Origin: Lentinus brumalis
Taxonomy: Eukaryota > Basidiomycota > Agaricomycetes > Polyporales > Polyporaceae
Length of the DNA: 64,000 nt
NCBI GenBank assembly: GCA_001792895.1
Contig: MARA01000009.1
Span: forward strand, 620,001-684,000
Reading direction: 5' to 3'
Positions 43,561 through 60,387 of this stretch are shown piece by piece. Below the pieces are notes generated by a model that saw only the letters and a program-made list of their open reading frames with translations, searched no databases and was not told the DNA's origin. How positions within the stretch are numbered: the stretch's first letter is position 1; every line of letters starts with the position of its first letter. The translations under genes were made by a program, and so were the position numbers.

Positions 43561-45824
43561 ATGCCCCCACGCAACGCCAACGCCAACGCGAACGCCATGG
43601 CGGGCCCCAGCAGCCACGCCCAGGACGAGCTCACCCAGACCGTGTTTGGCGCGGTTGAGAGCCTCAGCCAGGTCCGCAAGGCCGGCTTCCTCCTCGAGAC
43701 ATCGCTGGCGCTGATTGAGAGCGGGAGGTGAGTGTCTTTGTTCTGTGACATAGCCATGGTGGGCCGCAGAGGGAGAGTGGGGAGAGGGAAGGCCACCGGT
43801 GAGAGGGAAGCCTTTGTTGCTGGGGGCCGGCCGAGACGATGCAACAACGTCGGGCTGCGCAAGGAGAGAGGGAGGCTGTCGGTGAGACGGGAGAAGCATG
43901 CTGACCGATCTCTGCAGGTACGGCGATGAAGTCGAAAACTACTTGGACGTCTATCTCAGAACACCCGGACTGGAGAACAAAGACATGGCGAGAGCGCTGC
44001 TCGCAAGAGGGAATGCGCGCAAGACCGCGAGCGAGAGGCTCCTCGCGAAGGCGCAGCAGGACTTTCAAGCCGTCGCAAAGCTCGACCCTTCCAACCGGGA
44101 GCTGCAGGGGTATCTCAGGAAAAGCAACATGGTGCGTTCACTAGTGGTCACGCTACGGATCCGTCAGAGGTTCTTAATGCTGCTATATGCGCATAGATTC
44201 ACTTCGTCGACGAACCCGCCTCTCAACGAGCTCCTCCCGAAATATGGGAGCGCATTGCCCGCTTCATCCCCAGGTATCACCTCCGCTCCTGGCTCTTCGT
44301 TTCAGCGTTCCACAGGGACATCGCCGTCCGGCTCATCTTCCACACGATCGACCTGTACTTCGGCGAGGACCAGGACCTCAACCGTGGCCTCGATATCTTT
44401 GACAGAGTCAAGGCGGATCCGGTATTTGCAAGCCGTATCAAGGCGCTCCGGTTGCATTGGGCATACGAAGAGAACGACATGTTCGATCTAATGTGCCGTG
44501 AGTTTTCTGCACGACCTTCTGTTGGCGCACCGCTCATCCATTGCTGCCAGGAATGTTCAAGTCAGCGCTGCCCTCCTTTGGCGCGTTGCGGGAGTTCGAA
44601 TGGATCGGCTATCCAGAGTTTCGCGCTGACATGGTACAGGCGGTTCTGCAAGCTCACCCGCGTCTGCATACCCTAGGGCTCATTGGATGGCATTTCGATG
44701 CTGTCGGCGTGGTATGTACGGACCGCAGGTCTTGCTCTTCAAGTACTGACTATCTCGTTCAGTCTGCGTTCAGCGGACTGCGCAGATTCATCCTTCGTGC
44801 AGAAGATGACGACGGGTTCGCAGACATGGGCGAGGTCCGCAAAGTGCTCGACCAGAACCAGGAGACGCTGCGGCACCTCACGTTGGGTGCGTACCTCCAG
44901 CGGAACCATTCCTGGGACCACGCCTTCCAGTCCGCGACCATCCGGAACCTGGCCCACCTCGAGCTCGTCGACACGAGGATTTCGCATGTCGTGCTGGCGC
45001 GCATTGCACATGCACACCGCCTCGAGAGCCTTACGCTTCACGGCACGTTCGAAGAGCCGTGCTCGGCGAGCGTCGTGTTCGGGAGCGACCACGTCATCGA
45101 AGGGGTGCACACGTTCCTGCCTCACCTGGAAGAGTTCCGGTTCGTGATGGTCGGGCATGACGATGAGCTTAATCTGTTCCAGTCCGTGGCACAGTTCCTC
45201 CGCCAGCGACCGAAGCTGCGCAGACTGGACCTCGGCAGCTGCCCGTGGGACTTGGTGCATGGGGTGCTGCCGGACCTCTCGGGCTTGCGCGTGCTGAGAG
45301 TGCGCATCGCGAACCTGAACGAGAGCAATATACGTGCGCTGCTCAAGTCCGTACCGCGGGAGATGCAAGCGCTCCACCTGGAGTGCGCCGTGTCTGACAA
45401 GCCTCTCGTACGTATATCTTCCTCTGCTGCTGCGATTCCTCTGACGCCGTGTTCGCAGCACGAGTATGCACCCGGCTTCAGGATCTTCCCCTCCATCACT
45501 ATGCTGCACCTCGACAGCAACCGGAGGAGACCGCAGCCCAATCTCCTTTCGGACAAGGAGTACCAGCTGCAAACGGACCAATGGGCGGTGAACGCACGGA
45601 GCATCGCGCGCGAACTCCCAACGCTCGACTTCGTCGGCTGGCACGGCGAGCACTACGTTGTCGTGCGGAGCGGCGAGCGGGCGAAGGTCGACCTCAAAGA
45701 GCTGCCCGCGCGGAGGCGGTTGGATTGCGCGAAGGGCGTGGACTTTGGGAGCGAGGACGCGGCGTGGATGGAACGGAAGGATTTGCCCATGGACTACGAG
45801 ACACCGGGGCTGCAGCAGACGTGA
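43561..45824 (+). CDS. TPR / F-box / leucine-rich-repeat protein
   Basis: Putative SCF ubiquitin-ligase substrate adaptor, although no substrate is known. The start at 43561 gives MPPRNANANANAMAGPSSHA. The N-terminal exons encode a TPR-like helical region (ENKDMARALLARGNARKTAS; QQDFQAVAKLDPSNRELQGY). The F-box-like sequence APPEIWERIARFIPRYHLRS, then WLFVSAFHRDIAVRLIFHTI, follows at about 44220-44350. The remainder is a degenerate LRR array (LPSFGALREFEWIGYPEF; LHTLGLIGWHFDAVG; LRHLTLGAYL; LRRLDLGSCPWDLVHGVLPD). It ends at the TGA 45822-45824. Such F-box/LRR proteins are a large, fast-evolving family in Agaricomycetes. Confidence 0.85.
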
Positions 45825-46341
45825 TGGTGTTCGTTTGTGAGTCTTTCATCTCTGCTGCTTACGTGTTTTGCTCTCCTGCTGCTGCTGTCGTGATATTCTT
45901 GCTGCGTGCTCGGGCTGCAAATGTGCCTATACGGAACTCTATGTATTGATATTCCGCTGCCAACGCAGCATTCAGTATCCTGCACCACAAGCCCGAAGGG
46001 TCCCTGCCTGATTCTGGATACAGTCGAATCCAGCAACAGGTACGTCTATACGTCGTCTGGTCTTCTAAGAATCTCGTGCTTTTTCTGCTTCGACCTATCC
46101 TGCCCGCGCGATTGCTTGGGAGTATTGCGAGACATGCACTGTGGGAGGAGCACACCTTGGTCAGCCAACTCTCCCTCCCCGAACTAATGATAGCCATGCT
46201 GACTACTCGAAGCAGGCACCCTCCGAGTGGGACCATGCATACATATGCAGGCCCACTGTGGCGCAACGCAGGACTTGCGATAACGAAGCAAGGTCCTCTC
46301 TTTCATCCCGTCGGTCTCACACAGCCGGTCGTTGTGTAGCT
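45825..46341. other. Intergenic spacer upstream of OYE1
   Basis: 3' UTR of the F-box gene and promoter of the first flavin oxidoreductase. No gene recognised. Confidence 0.4.
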
Positions 46342-47764
<1,423 letters not shown>

Positions 47765-48316
47765 ATCGTACCTTGCACGTAGCGTGTTGCAGCAGGTTCA
47801 CGATTGCAGTTGCAGAGACACGAGTTGTCAAATATTGGTGGCCGCTCCTACTTGCCAGCGTATATGACGGGATACTCGCTTGCATACCGGCAGACATATG
47901 CATGTGAACGGAATATCCCAATCCCACGCTCACCCTCTTCTCAAGAGCTCTCGAGGTCAGCTGGGCATATACAGGGAAACCCGCGATCAAATGCGCTGAC
48001 GAGGCCGGGGAACTCGCGGCTCATATCAAACAATGTCGCGGCTCGCAGACGCAGTAAGAGACCGTCCCCGGGGGCCGGGAGAACGGATCGGATAGCGGTC
48101 CCACAACGACCTTGTAATCATTTGATCTCCTTACTAAGTCACCGACACTGACTAACTTCGCGACGGTCGAGCATGTAACGGCGCCGGGCCGTGGACTCGG
48201 ACAAGCCTGAGATAAAAAGGTTCAGAGTTGTACCCTCCCAGCGTGCTCGAACTCTCCGACGCCCCCCACAAACAATCCTCAATCCAGTGCCAGAACGAAA
48301 GCTTGTACAAATCAAG
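47765..48316. other. Spacer between OYE1 and OYE2
   Basis: Non-coding sequence of about 550 bp containing the OYE2 promoter. No gene recognised. Confidence 0.4.
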
Positions 48317-49735
<1,419 letters not shown>

Positions 49736-49976
49736 GAAGCTGATTACATACCTGTCGTATCGGTATGTTCAACTGTAGAGTATGTAGAGAGTCAGTCTAC
49801 CTTGCTATTACGAAGGTCAAGTCTAGTACTTACTTAGCTATTACTTAGGAGCACCGGCACTTCCCTAGGGAAGGGCCCTGCAGCTGTTTGGTATAAATGC
49901 TCATTGGGAGACGGAATTTAGTCAACTGGCAACTTCACCGGCGTAACGTGGCCATCTCCATAGGTCATTCAGTGTC

Positions 49977-50060
49977 GGGCATGTGGTGTAGTTGGTTATC
50001 ACGCTCGCTTAGCATCATTCAGGCTTGCGAGAGGGGTCCGGTTCAATCCCGGACATGTCC
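49977..50060 (+). tRNA. tRNA-Ala (anticodon AGC), with 11-nt intron
   Basis: An 84-nt cloverleaf with acceptor GGGCATG/CATGTCC (G3:U70), D arm, anticodon stem CTCGC/GCGAG, loop TTAGC-A, an intron TCATTCAGGCT after position 37, and T arm TCCGG/CCGGA. The mature sequence is identical to the copies at 14.3 and 55.7 kb; only the intron differs. Confidence 0.95.
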
Positions 50061-50322
50061 ATAGAGCTATCTCTTGCATGATTTCTTTTTCTTGCTACCC
50101 CCATACCCTCCCATACCTTGTTCGAAGCCACGGGCATAATGACTCCTGCATGAAATGATAAACGTGAATGTACGAGTGGGCCACAAGAGGCTAGGCGACA
50201 ACGTCATGAAGATCCGGTATACGATACGATGTTGTACAATGGTAGGGCGAAACGTCCGTGGAAGACAAGACATGCATCATGATACACTCAAACACAGCAA
50301 GCGCAAAAGCTCAAAGCATCCA

Positions 50323-52986
50323 CTATACCTGACTGAGCGGCTCGTACCCGCTCCTGCCCCGGCCACCGCCCAGCCCGAGGCCCATGAGCAGCTTGTTCCG
50401 CAGCGACTTCCGTCCCCCGGCGTCCGCATGCCCGTCCTCGCCCTCCTCGCGCTGCCGCCTGCGCTTCGCCTCCGAGAAGCCCTCGAGCGGAACGTCGTAC
50501 AGCCGCTCGTACTCGACGCCCAGCTCCTGCCCGGCTGACCAAAAGTCCTTGCAGTTCCCGACAATCCCGAGATCGAACGGGTTCGGGGCTTTCGCCGCGC
50601 GTGCGAGCCCGTCTGCAGCCTTGCCCTTCGTGAACCTGTCGAGCCCGAGGAGGTTCATGAGGAACCCGCTGCCGCACCCGGCGCACATGCCGTGCGCGTG
50701 GCGATGTGAGTGGCCGCCGCTCGCTTCGCCGCCCGTTGAGTCGTCCGAGGGCAGTGCGAGGTGCCGGTGGCCCATCTGGCCGTGCAGGCTGGAGCCGCCG
50801 CGGCCGCCCATGAAGCCGTACCTGCCGAGGTTGGAGACTTCGAAGGTGGTCATTTGGCGCGCGACCTGCCAGAGCTGGGTGGCGAGAAGGACGAGGGTCC
50901 ACGATAGCTGCAGGGTGGACCATGCGGCGACCGAGAAGAGGAAGCTGTCGTACGCTGTGATGGCACACAGGTACGATGGCAGGATGCACGATGGAGAGAT
51001 GTTCGCGGGTTCTGTCGAGACAGAGACGTTGGAGAAGTCTGCGGCGGCCGGGTCAGAGTCGTTGTATCAGGAAGTAATGAGCGTACGCGCTTACATTCGA
51101 ACGTCAGGTAATCAAACAGAATGATGCCGAGAACGAGGGTCATGACAAACAGCAAGAATTGCCGGTGATTGTGCATGCCGACTGTTGGAGATGTGAGTAT
51201 ACCTATCATCACCAGTAGAAGTTGTCACGTACTGCAGTTCCACACCCACGGACAATGGCTAGCAACGGCGCAGTGAGACGGAGTGACAACACGAGAACAG
51301 AGTACATACTGGTCGTGTCGGGCGACACACCGGTCGCAAATACGGCAATGTTTAGACCGTAACGGCTTGCGAGCCTTAGTCACTTGCTCAGTACATATGA
51401 CATGCTACAGTAGAAAGCGCTGCGCACGTACCATGCATTGTATGCAGAATGTCTGACCATTTAGACGGCCTTGCGAAGCGAGCTCTTCTATGATCTATGG
51501 TGGACTATGAGCGTGTGTTGCTGGAAGGAAGACAGCCAAGACGTACAGTCTTAAGTTCGCCGTCATTGGAAGGCTTCGGGCATGTCCCCGCATCCAACGT
51601 GATAGCGCGGAAGAAGTTATAGGCACAGAGCCCAATAGAGATGGCGAGCGTAAGGTTTGTGAACGGGTGGGATTGTGTCTCTGCGGGAGCTGTCAGCTAC
51701 TGAACGCCTCGAGCATAATTCGAGACTGACGGTTCATGAGGCGGCTAGCCCAGGCGTATGTCACCCAGATGATGGAGCCGGTGATGATACCAGCGAAGTA
51801 CGGGCTCTGAGTGACACTATCGGTGTAATTCGACTTATCAAGCAGAACTCGTGTTACGATCTACTGTGCGTCAGTCAGGGATGAGCTGAAAGGTGTGAAT
51901 GAGCTTACGTGGTGCATGCCGAAGAATAGCGCCATCGCGAGGATTATACCAGTGTACCATGGTAGGATCGTAAGGGTCGTGAACATCAAGAACAGGAACA
52001 GTGTCGGCATGCAGAAGATGACAATCTTTGTATTTCTCTGCGCAAGGTGAGATGGGGACTGCAGTCAACAGGGCATGTACTCACCTCGCTGAGAGGTTTC
52101 CTCTTGGGCACACCGTCCTCCGCAAGACCGCCTTCCTCCAACGCACGTTTCCACGCACCGAGACTCTTCAACTCCACCGCCATGTCCCGCGCAGTCCTCC
52201 CCTCCCCGTCCTTCGCATGCACGTCCGCGCCCGCCTCGACCAGTCTCCGGATGCACATCCGGTTACCTCGGACGACCGCCCAGTGCAGCGGCGTCAGCCC
52301 AGAGTCATCTTTCGTGTTCGGACTTGCGCCATGCTTGAGAAGGAGTTCAACCGAGAGTGCATCGCCCTGGTAGGCCGCCCACATGAGCGAAGTGTGTCCC
52401 TGGGAGTCCCGCGCGTCGACATTAATGGGTTGGTGGAGGAGATACAGCAGAGCCATGACGGATGACGAGTGTGTGACAAGGTGGAGGGTGTTGTATCCTT
52501 GCGCGTCGGTGATATTGGGGTCCGCGTTGTGAGCGATGAGCAGTTGGATCACGTACAGGTATCCATTGCGCGCCGCCCACTGCAACGGCGTAGCGACGAG
52601 GTCGCCCCCGAGAGCATCGACCTCCGCGCCCTGCTCGAGCAGATAGCGACACGCAGCGACCTGTGCGTTGATGGCAGCCCAGTGGAGAGGGGTGATGTTC
52701 TGCTCGTCCCGGTCTGTCGCGCTCGCCTTGCCAGACTCGATGAGCGACCGGATCGTCTCGACGTCGCCGCGCTGTGCGGCCACGAAGATGTTTACCTGCG
52801 CAAACAGTCGGGTTAGTCACGGCCACTGGAGGGTGCATACCGGTGCGCCACAAGCCCTACACGCACATCTGGCTCCTCCACCGTCTGCAATGCCTGCGGG
52901 AACGTCGTCGAGCTTCCGGTCGCCGATGTCGCGGTCACCGCCGACACAGAGGGTTCGCCTTTTGAGCTTACAAAGTCGTCCATCAT
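50323..52986 (-). CDS. AKR1: AKR1-type ankyrin-repeat DHHC palmitoyltransferase
   Basis: Golgi/endosomal S-acyltransferase of the Akr1/HIP14 type. The start at 52986 gives [20 protein letters not shown]. The second exon carries about six ankyrin repeats ([96 protein letters not shown]). After [15 protein letters not shown] come membrane helices. The zinc/catalytic region reads [19 protein letters not shown] and HHCPWVWNC, where the DHHC codons are split by an intron (51259-51309). A later helix is [20 protein letters not shown]. The Gly/His-rich C-terminus includes [16 protein letters not shown] and ends at 50323. It lies between the two inverted OYE genes. Confidence 0.92.
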
Positions 52987-53437
52987 CGGGCGTGGTGGTG
53001 GTTCGTGTGAGGGGGAGCCCGCTGCGGGCGGTGAACGTGGTCGTGGTCAGGTATTTCCGGCAACCTTGACGCCGAGGGCAGTGTCCTCGACGCCGCGCGC
53101 CAAGCTGAACGTTGAACTTAACCTCGATGTCGGTCCCCGACTGCAAGGCCTGGCACCGCGACATGCAAGTGAGAAATGGCCTGCCAGAGACAAGGTACGT
53201 GAACGTTCCCCCGGAGCAGTTCCCGAGAAATTGTTAGGCCGCCGTCATGCTTGGATCATTCGATTTCGTCTCGAGTGCAGCTTGAAGGTGCACTGACTCT
53301 CTACATACTCTACAGTTGCGGAAAATTAGAGCATGCTGATACAATCGTCAACCAGCTTCTCAAGCCGTCGTCTCCTCCGCGAAAGGATAGTCGATGTATC
53401 CGTGTGGATCTTCCGGGCTCGTGTATGTGGCCCTTTC
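52987..53437. other. AKR1 promoter and OYE3 3' end (former coding tail)
   Basis: This holds the AKR1 upstream region and, at 53361-53437 on the minus strand, the sequence that would have encoded the last ~26 residues of OYE3 (ending PEDPHGYIDYPFAEETTA) before the nonsense codon. The 3' flank shares ACTGTAGAGTATGTAGAGAG with OYE2. Confidence 0.6.
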
Positions 53438-54786
<1,349 letters not shown>

Positions 54787-55679
54787 GTTGACTCGGACAA
54801 CCTTTCTTCTAGGGCAGAGAATTGAGGACTGTTTGTTGGATCCGTCGAAGCGTTCGAGCACACTGGTAGGGGGCAACTTTCAACCTTTATATCTGAGACT
54901 TCTGCTCCTTGACCCACGATACGGTGCCGAGAGTCATCTCAACTGCCGGCGAGAAGTCAGTCATTCTTCGTGAACTTGGTAAGGAAATCAAATGAGATCA
55001 CAGAAAGCGGAGGAAGGCCGCGTCGGATCCGTTGCATGCGGAGGCCTCTACTGCGTGAGACGTGTATGCACTTACCAACCGGGTCGCCGGGGACACAAAC
55101 ATGTAACGTGCCACATGCATGTATAGGTCTGTTCATGAGCATGCAGACCGAGGATCGCAACGTTCTAGGGTGGACGTTGAAGGGGCGCGTCCTTGACGTC
55201 CCCATATAGGCTGAGGAACGGTGGACGGGAGTGACATGTCAGCAATAGAATGTGTCTGCAATGACAGGAATTGTGAGACCCTGCCTTGCAAGTGTATCAG
55301 TATTCTCGGAGGCTTGATCGTTTGTCCGTAGTAGGACAACGGCAAGTCAATTGAATATCTGGAACTCTCCTCAGTCTTTGGCCTTTCGGAACGGCATACA
55401 CAGCTCTACTTATCCCAGGGAGAAACCTCTGCAGGCGTACAGGAAGGGCGCAAGTGCTTGACTCAGTGTGCTTGATGGCAATGTAAGTATCTCTCAGCGA
55501 CGGAATGTCTTGCGGTGACTCAGTTCACGCCCCCCCCGTCCAAACCCATTCCGACCGAGCACCGCCAGCTGAGATGTACGCATCAGTACCCGCACTACTC
55601 ACTTGCGGAACGTGAAGTTGATACTGTACGGTATTGGCAAACAGTGAACGACAAAAAAGGAATATCTTTTACACCTTAT
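54787..55679. other. OYE3 upstream region
   Basis: The first ~100 bp is OYE3 5' leader (CTTTATATCTGAGAC occurs just upstream). The rest is unassigned, with only short unrelated open frames. Confidence 0.4.
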
Positions 55680-55765
55680 GGACATGTCCGGGATTGAACC
55701 GGACCCCTCTCGCAAGCTTCACCCTGATGCTAAGCGAGCGTGATAACCAACTACACCACATGCCC
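55680..55765 (-). tRNA. tRNA-Ala (anticodon AGC), with 13-nt intron
   Basis: An 86-nt cloverleaf, same mature sequence as the other two copies (G3:U70 acceptor pair, AGC anticodon). The intron is TCAGGGTGAAGCT. It lies upstream of OYE3, whereas the plus-strand copy lies downstream of OYE2, so the tRNAs are not simply part of the inverted duplication. Confidence 0.95.
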
Positions 55766-56077
55766 AAAGATCTGACGGTGAGTCCTTGTGTCATCCAGTT
55801 CAGCTCTCAAGCAGGTGGCAGACAATTGCCGCCAAGGAGCGCGGCAGTCGTTCGTGATGCAGATTCAAGCCCATGGCATGCAAGAACATACGTGGTATGT
55901 AGAGAGGCGCGATTAATTCGACGTCCACAGCGAACTTGTAAGGATACATACATGGGGCAAGAACGAAGCCACGTAAAACAACAGAGCGTCTGAAAGTGCT
56001 AGTGGAGGTCCGACTTAAGACACCGCCGAGAAATCGTCATATATAGGATAGATAGTCTACGTGCACCGTCTCCCGCC
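55766..56077. other. Spacer downstream of the oxalate decarboxylase
   Basis: Probably 3' UTR of the bicupin gene. No gene recognised. Confidence 0.4.
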
Positions 56078-58006
56078 TCACGCGATGACGATTTGCTTCT
56101 CCTTCTTGAACGTCTCGACGGTCGCGATGGAGATATTCAGGAGGTCAGCGACGACTTGCCTGGGCATCAGCGCGAGCCTGCGAGCGGAGAAGGCATTGAG
56201 TCAAACAGACAACAAGAAAGACGCAGGGGTGGGCAGACTTACCATTGGGTTGCGCTGAAGTCGACGAACTTCTCCGCCTTGAAGAGCTCGACGTAGATAA
56301 GAGGCTCCGTGGGCGAGAGGTTCTTGATGTAGTGGCCGTAGGAGACGGGGAACACTGCGCTGTCACCAGGCTGTAGAAGGTGAACAGTCATTAGCTGAAC
56401 ATCTCGAGTAGAGCCCTGGCCATAGCTGGTACATACCTGGAAGTCGAACGTCCGCGCGGTGCTGCCGCCTGCAAATGCAGTGGCACGACCATGTCCACTG
56501 ATGATGTAGAGCCACTCTATTACGGAAGCACGCGTCAATGTCACGCACAATCGCGAGCAGCTTGCACTCACCATCGTTGATGTGCCAGTGAAGCTCACGA
56601 AGGCCGTTAGGCTCGACGAACACAAGCGCACTTGCGAGCTGCTTTGACACCGGGAAGTTGGTGACGGAGTCCTGGATCTTGACCCAACCACCTGGTGCAT
56701 TCGTCTTCTTTTGCTGGTCCAGGTGGAACACGTACGGGCTCGGAACGTCCCCTTGCGGGTCTGAGACGGCCTGCTCCGACGCGTGGCCGAACGGCGGAGG
56801 CTCGACCGTGCTCTTCAGAATGTACGGGTCCTTCTGCGGGATGCCGCCCAACTCGCTCACGTTCACGCCAAAGTTCTGCGCCACGATCTCGAGCGGGGTA
56901 TGTGCGAGCCAGTCTGACAGCATGAACGTCGTGCCGGTCGCATCGAAGTTGCCGTCAGTGAAGATGAGAAGGATCTCGAGACCCTGGTCGAGTGCCTGAA
57001 TGGAGTGTGGCACGCCCGGTGGGAAGCTGTTGAGGAACCGCGCGCCAAGTGAGCATCAATCCGAAGCGACCACATCGTAGAGCCTCGGAGTGGCACGCAC
57101 TAGTAGATGTCCGGGTCGCTGCCGTTCGAAGGGCCATGCACGTCCGAGATGTAGCTCCGGCCGCTGTCGTCGATGGCAGAGATACGCCCGGTTCCGTTCA
57201 AGATGTAGCCCCATTCAGCGACGCGGTGCCAGTGCCTGCAGCAGCGAATCAGTAGGCAGACGTTACAGAGGCGCCAGTAGACCCTTACAGTTCACGATAC
57301 GCGAACGGCGACAGACGCAGTTCCGCGCCAGCAAGATCCTTAGCTAACGCATCGTGTCACGTCAGCTCCTGTCGTCGATCGATGCGGGGTACAGATCATA
57401 TTCACTCACAAGGCGGCAAATCCGTGATTGTCTGCTCGCGTACCCATCCTCCCTATGGAAAGTGCAAAGCTAGCTTAGCACTCGGGGCGCACAAAAGTAT
57501 TCGGAGAAGCACAAACTTTAAGCAGCCGCGTGTGCGACAGTGACATGCTCCACTTCAAATTCGGCACGGTCCCTGCAAAGACATCGCTACGTCAGTGCTG
57601 CTCGACTCCAATCTTGGTGTTGAGCCTTCGCACCTGCATCAGTCGGGGGTGCTGCGACGTTGTCGGGGTTCTGGGCATCGATCTCGTGGTTGCTGTTCGC
57701 AAAGAACGTATCGCCGGCACCATTCCGAATGGGCTCAGGATCCTGGCCGCCAAAGTCCGCAACCTGTCCGACGTCGGGAGGCGTAATGTCGCGCTTCTTC
57801 AGTATCGTCTCTTCCCTCTCGTACGTCGGGCGGAGGTGGCGTGTTTGTGTGGTGGCAGCTGACCGCCGGCCAAGGTTGAGCGGCTTTACAGCTGCACCTT
57901 CGCGGGCGAAGAAAGCACGGAGCTCCTCGTCGCCGGAGGGGTCAGCGGAGACCACGCCGCTGAGTGCGAGCGCAGCAAGAAGCAACTGGGATAGCCGAGG
58001 AAGCAT
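56078..58006 (-). CDS. Secreted bicupin oxalate decarboxylase
   Basis: Extracellular Mn-dependent enzyme converting oxalate to formate and CO2, typical of wood-decay fungi that secrete oxalate. The start at 58006 encodes signal peptide MLPRLSQLLLAALALSGVVS. A propeptide-like region with LKKRDITPPDVGQVADFGG and NGAGDTFFANSNHEIDAQNP follows. Cupin 1 has the metal-binding RELHWHRVAEWGY-type motif and later YFPPGVPHSIQALD. The lid region reads TDGNFDATGTTFMLSDWLAH. Cupin 2 has LRELHWHINDGE, WLYIISGHGRATAF, PGDSAVFPVSYGHYIKNLSP and YVELFKAEKFVDFSATQW. Both cupins keep the His/His/Glu/His ligands as far as can be read. The end is VETFKKEKQIVIA with the stop at 56078-56080. About eight short introns are present. 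Confidence 0.9.
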
Positions 58007-60387
58007 GGTGAGACGTTCACAGAGCACGGAGGGGCCGCGATGAGGGAGATCAGGGCGGGGTGGACCACGGGGATAATACTGAGATGGCTTCCCACTTTAT
58101 ACGCGCAGCGGGTACCCAAGAGCCCGGTCATGACACGGTACCGAGTTCGTCGTACCTCCCTGGAGGATCGGATGATCGTGCTAAACAGTGCCGGCAGCAT
58201 ATCATCTCACGGCCACGGAGAACAGCATGCGCATATGGGGTTGGAACCTGTTGGAACAGTGCTAGATCCTCCAGAGATCTTGCACTCGCGACAGTAGCAT
58301 TACACCGACCGCATACCCATTGGTCGTCACCCTGTAACGCTTCCAAGACTCTGGAACGACTGCTGTGAGTTTCAGACCTGCATATAGAGTCCATACGCAC
58401 CGGAACCTCTAGAGAACGGGGGAAGTTGTCCTTGAAGCGAACGCCCACATGCATACTTGCATACTTCGAATTGATCGTGAAGTCGATGATTGATGAGTCG
58501 CTCGGAAGCAGAGATGACGCAAGAAGCGTGGCAAGTGCGATAGCTCACCTAAGCCCATCCAGAGCACGACGGCCCTCGGAGAATTTCAACATAAACTGCA
58601 AGCGGCGTATCATTTGTGCCCGCTAACGAATCCTAACCACCGCGTTACTACGTTGTGTGGGAGGACGAACTGTCAGACGGCACCGATAGATTCCGCTAGA
58701 AATCGGACGTAGACCAACGCTCGACAGCTGCGTGGACAGCCCTGGGTATGCCGAGCGACGATACCACTTGCACGGTGTACTGGACATCTGTCCGCAGGGC
58801 GCCGTATGATGCAGGTGTCGGCATTGGCGCTTATTCCGCCCAATGGCGGGCGTTGAGTATGCAAGAAAGCACAGCAAAGGCTCTCATGCGTACGTCCGGC
58901 TCTGCCAATTTACGAATGGAACAAGGCACCCAACGTCCGACATGAACAGGCTTGGGCCCCTCTCGATGGAGGTCTACAGGGCTGGCGGAGCCGAGGCTTG
59001 AAGGCGCACTCTGTCAGAGCGCCAACAAGCCCATGTATAGGTACGGGAGCGTTTGTGTTGACGTGCCCCGGTAGGAACACGAAATTCTCGCAATCAGATC
59101 TCGGGAGCAAGAGAGCTGACACTCGGTGTAAGGTCGCCCGTTACGCCGAATGCTTGGGTACGTACCTGTAATCGCGGTACCCAGCGATGCCACTGCATGC
59201 CCTTCGCCCTAGGTGCGTCCCTTATGGCCCTTATTTCTTGCCAAGTCTTCGAGAGCAGAAAACGCTACACGGCACCGTGTAGGCCATCGAGGAACGGCTC
59301 AGACTGCGAGTGGGAGGTGCCCACGCATGCAGCACGTGGTCACGGATACAGCATATTTCGCGCAAATGTCGCGAGTGTGATTCATGGGTGCGTGCTCCCA
59401 GAGGGACAAAGAAGCCTTTCAGAACATGCAGCCAATCGAAGCTAGAGGACAGGTTCGGGGCCGAGCGAATGGAGGGGGACTGACCTGCTTGTTGTCCGTG
59501 CAGAGTGCTGTCTGGACCGGGTTTTGTCGTCCCAAGGGCCAACAGACGATCTGGCCGAACAGTCCGAGTCTATGTCAAGTGACGATCGTAGTCAATGGAG
59601 GGGAAGATGGATGTTCGACCACGGCAGGCAAGGCGGCCGAGCGGCCATGTGCATATCGTTCTCGCAGCACACGGCCGCAATATGAGCAAGCTTATGTGTC
59701 AGAAAGCAACGCATGAGGTTGAGAGCGGTTCAATGGGTGAGTACTTTGCACAATGGTTCTTAGATTTACATACGGACCGTTAACTTGTGCAGGTGCATAC
59801 AAGGCCATATACTATCACCTGCGGTGTTCTGTAACGCCGGCCATGCGTGACCGACCCCCCGAGCTCGATGACGATAGGCGATGGGCAATGCAACTGTTGA
59901 TTCGAACTTGCGGGCGGGGACTGAGTACTGAGTCCTAGATACCCTTCATCGGAAACAGCGGAACTCACCTGCACTCTCATAGGTTTCCTCGAGCAGCCGT
60001 CACTGCGCCTCCGGTCGACGAGCTGTTATTCTTCTATTCTCCATACTCTCTTGTTGCTCGTGATATCAGCCACACGGAGAGCGCGTTCATCTGAGGTGCG
60101 TCGCGCTCCCATATCACGGCGTTTCCGGAGTATCCGCGCGAGATCTTGAGGCAGTCATCGCCCGCGCACAGACTGCAGATGGGGAAGATCAATACGATGG
60201 ACTTGAGATTAAATCACGGAGGTCGGGAGACGAGATGGTCGTTGGATAACAAGTTCTCATCGACATCGACACCATCGACCGAGTCGACCGGCCCTAAACT
60301 TTCTGTCACGTGCCGGATCTGCCGCGATAACAGAAAAAAATGAAGGAGGTCCAAGTCCTTCATCGTACTCTCACCTCCTCGCACAAA
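58007..60387. other. 2.4-kb gene-poor stretch
   Basis: Apart from the bicupin promoter (first few hundred bases) and the EF-1B gamma promoter (last few hundred), no gene, tRNA or repeat could be supported. Short open frames on both strands (for example 59384-59716 plus and 59231-59542 minus) have no domain. It may contain old decayed sequence. Confidence 0.4.

Noticed and set aside
44739..45653. 304-codon minus-strand frame
   Set aside because: Antisense shadow of the F-box/LRR gene, whose plus-strand translation has clear leucine-rich repeats and in-frame splicing.
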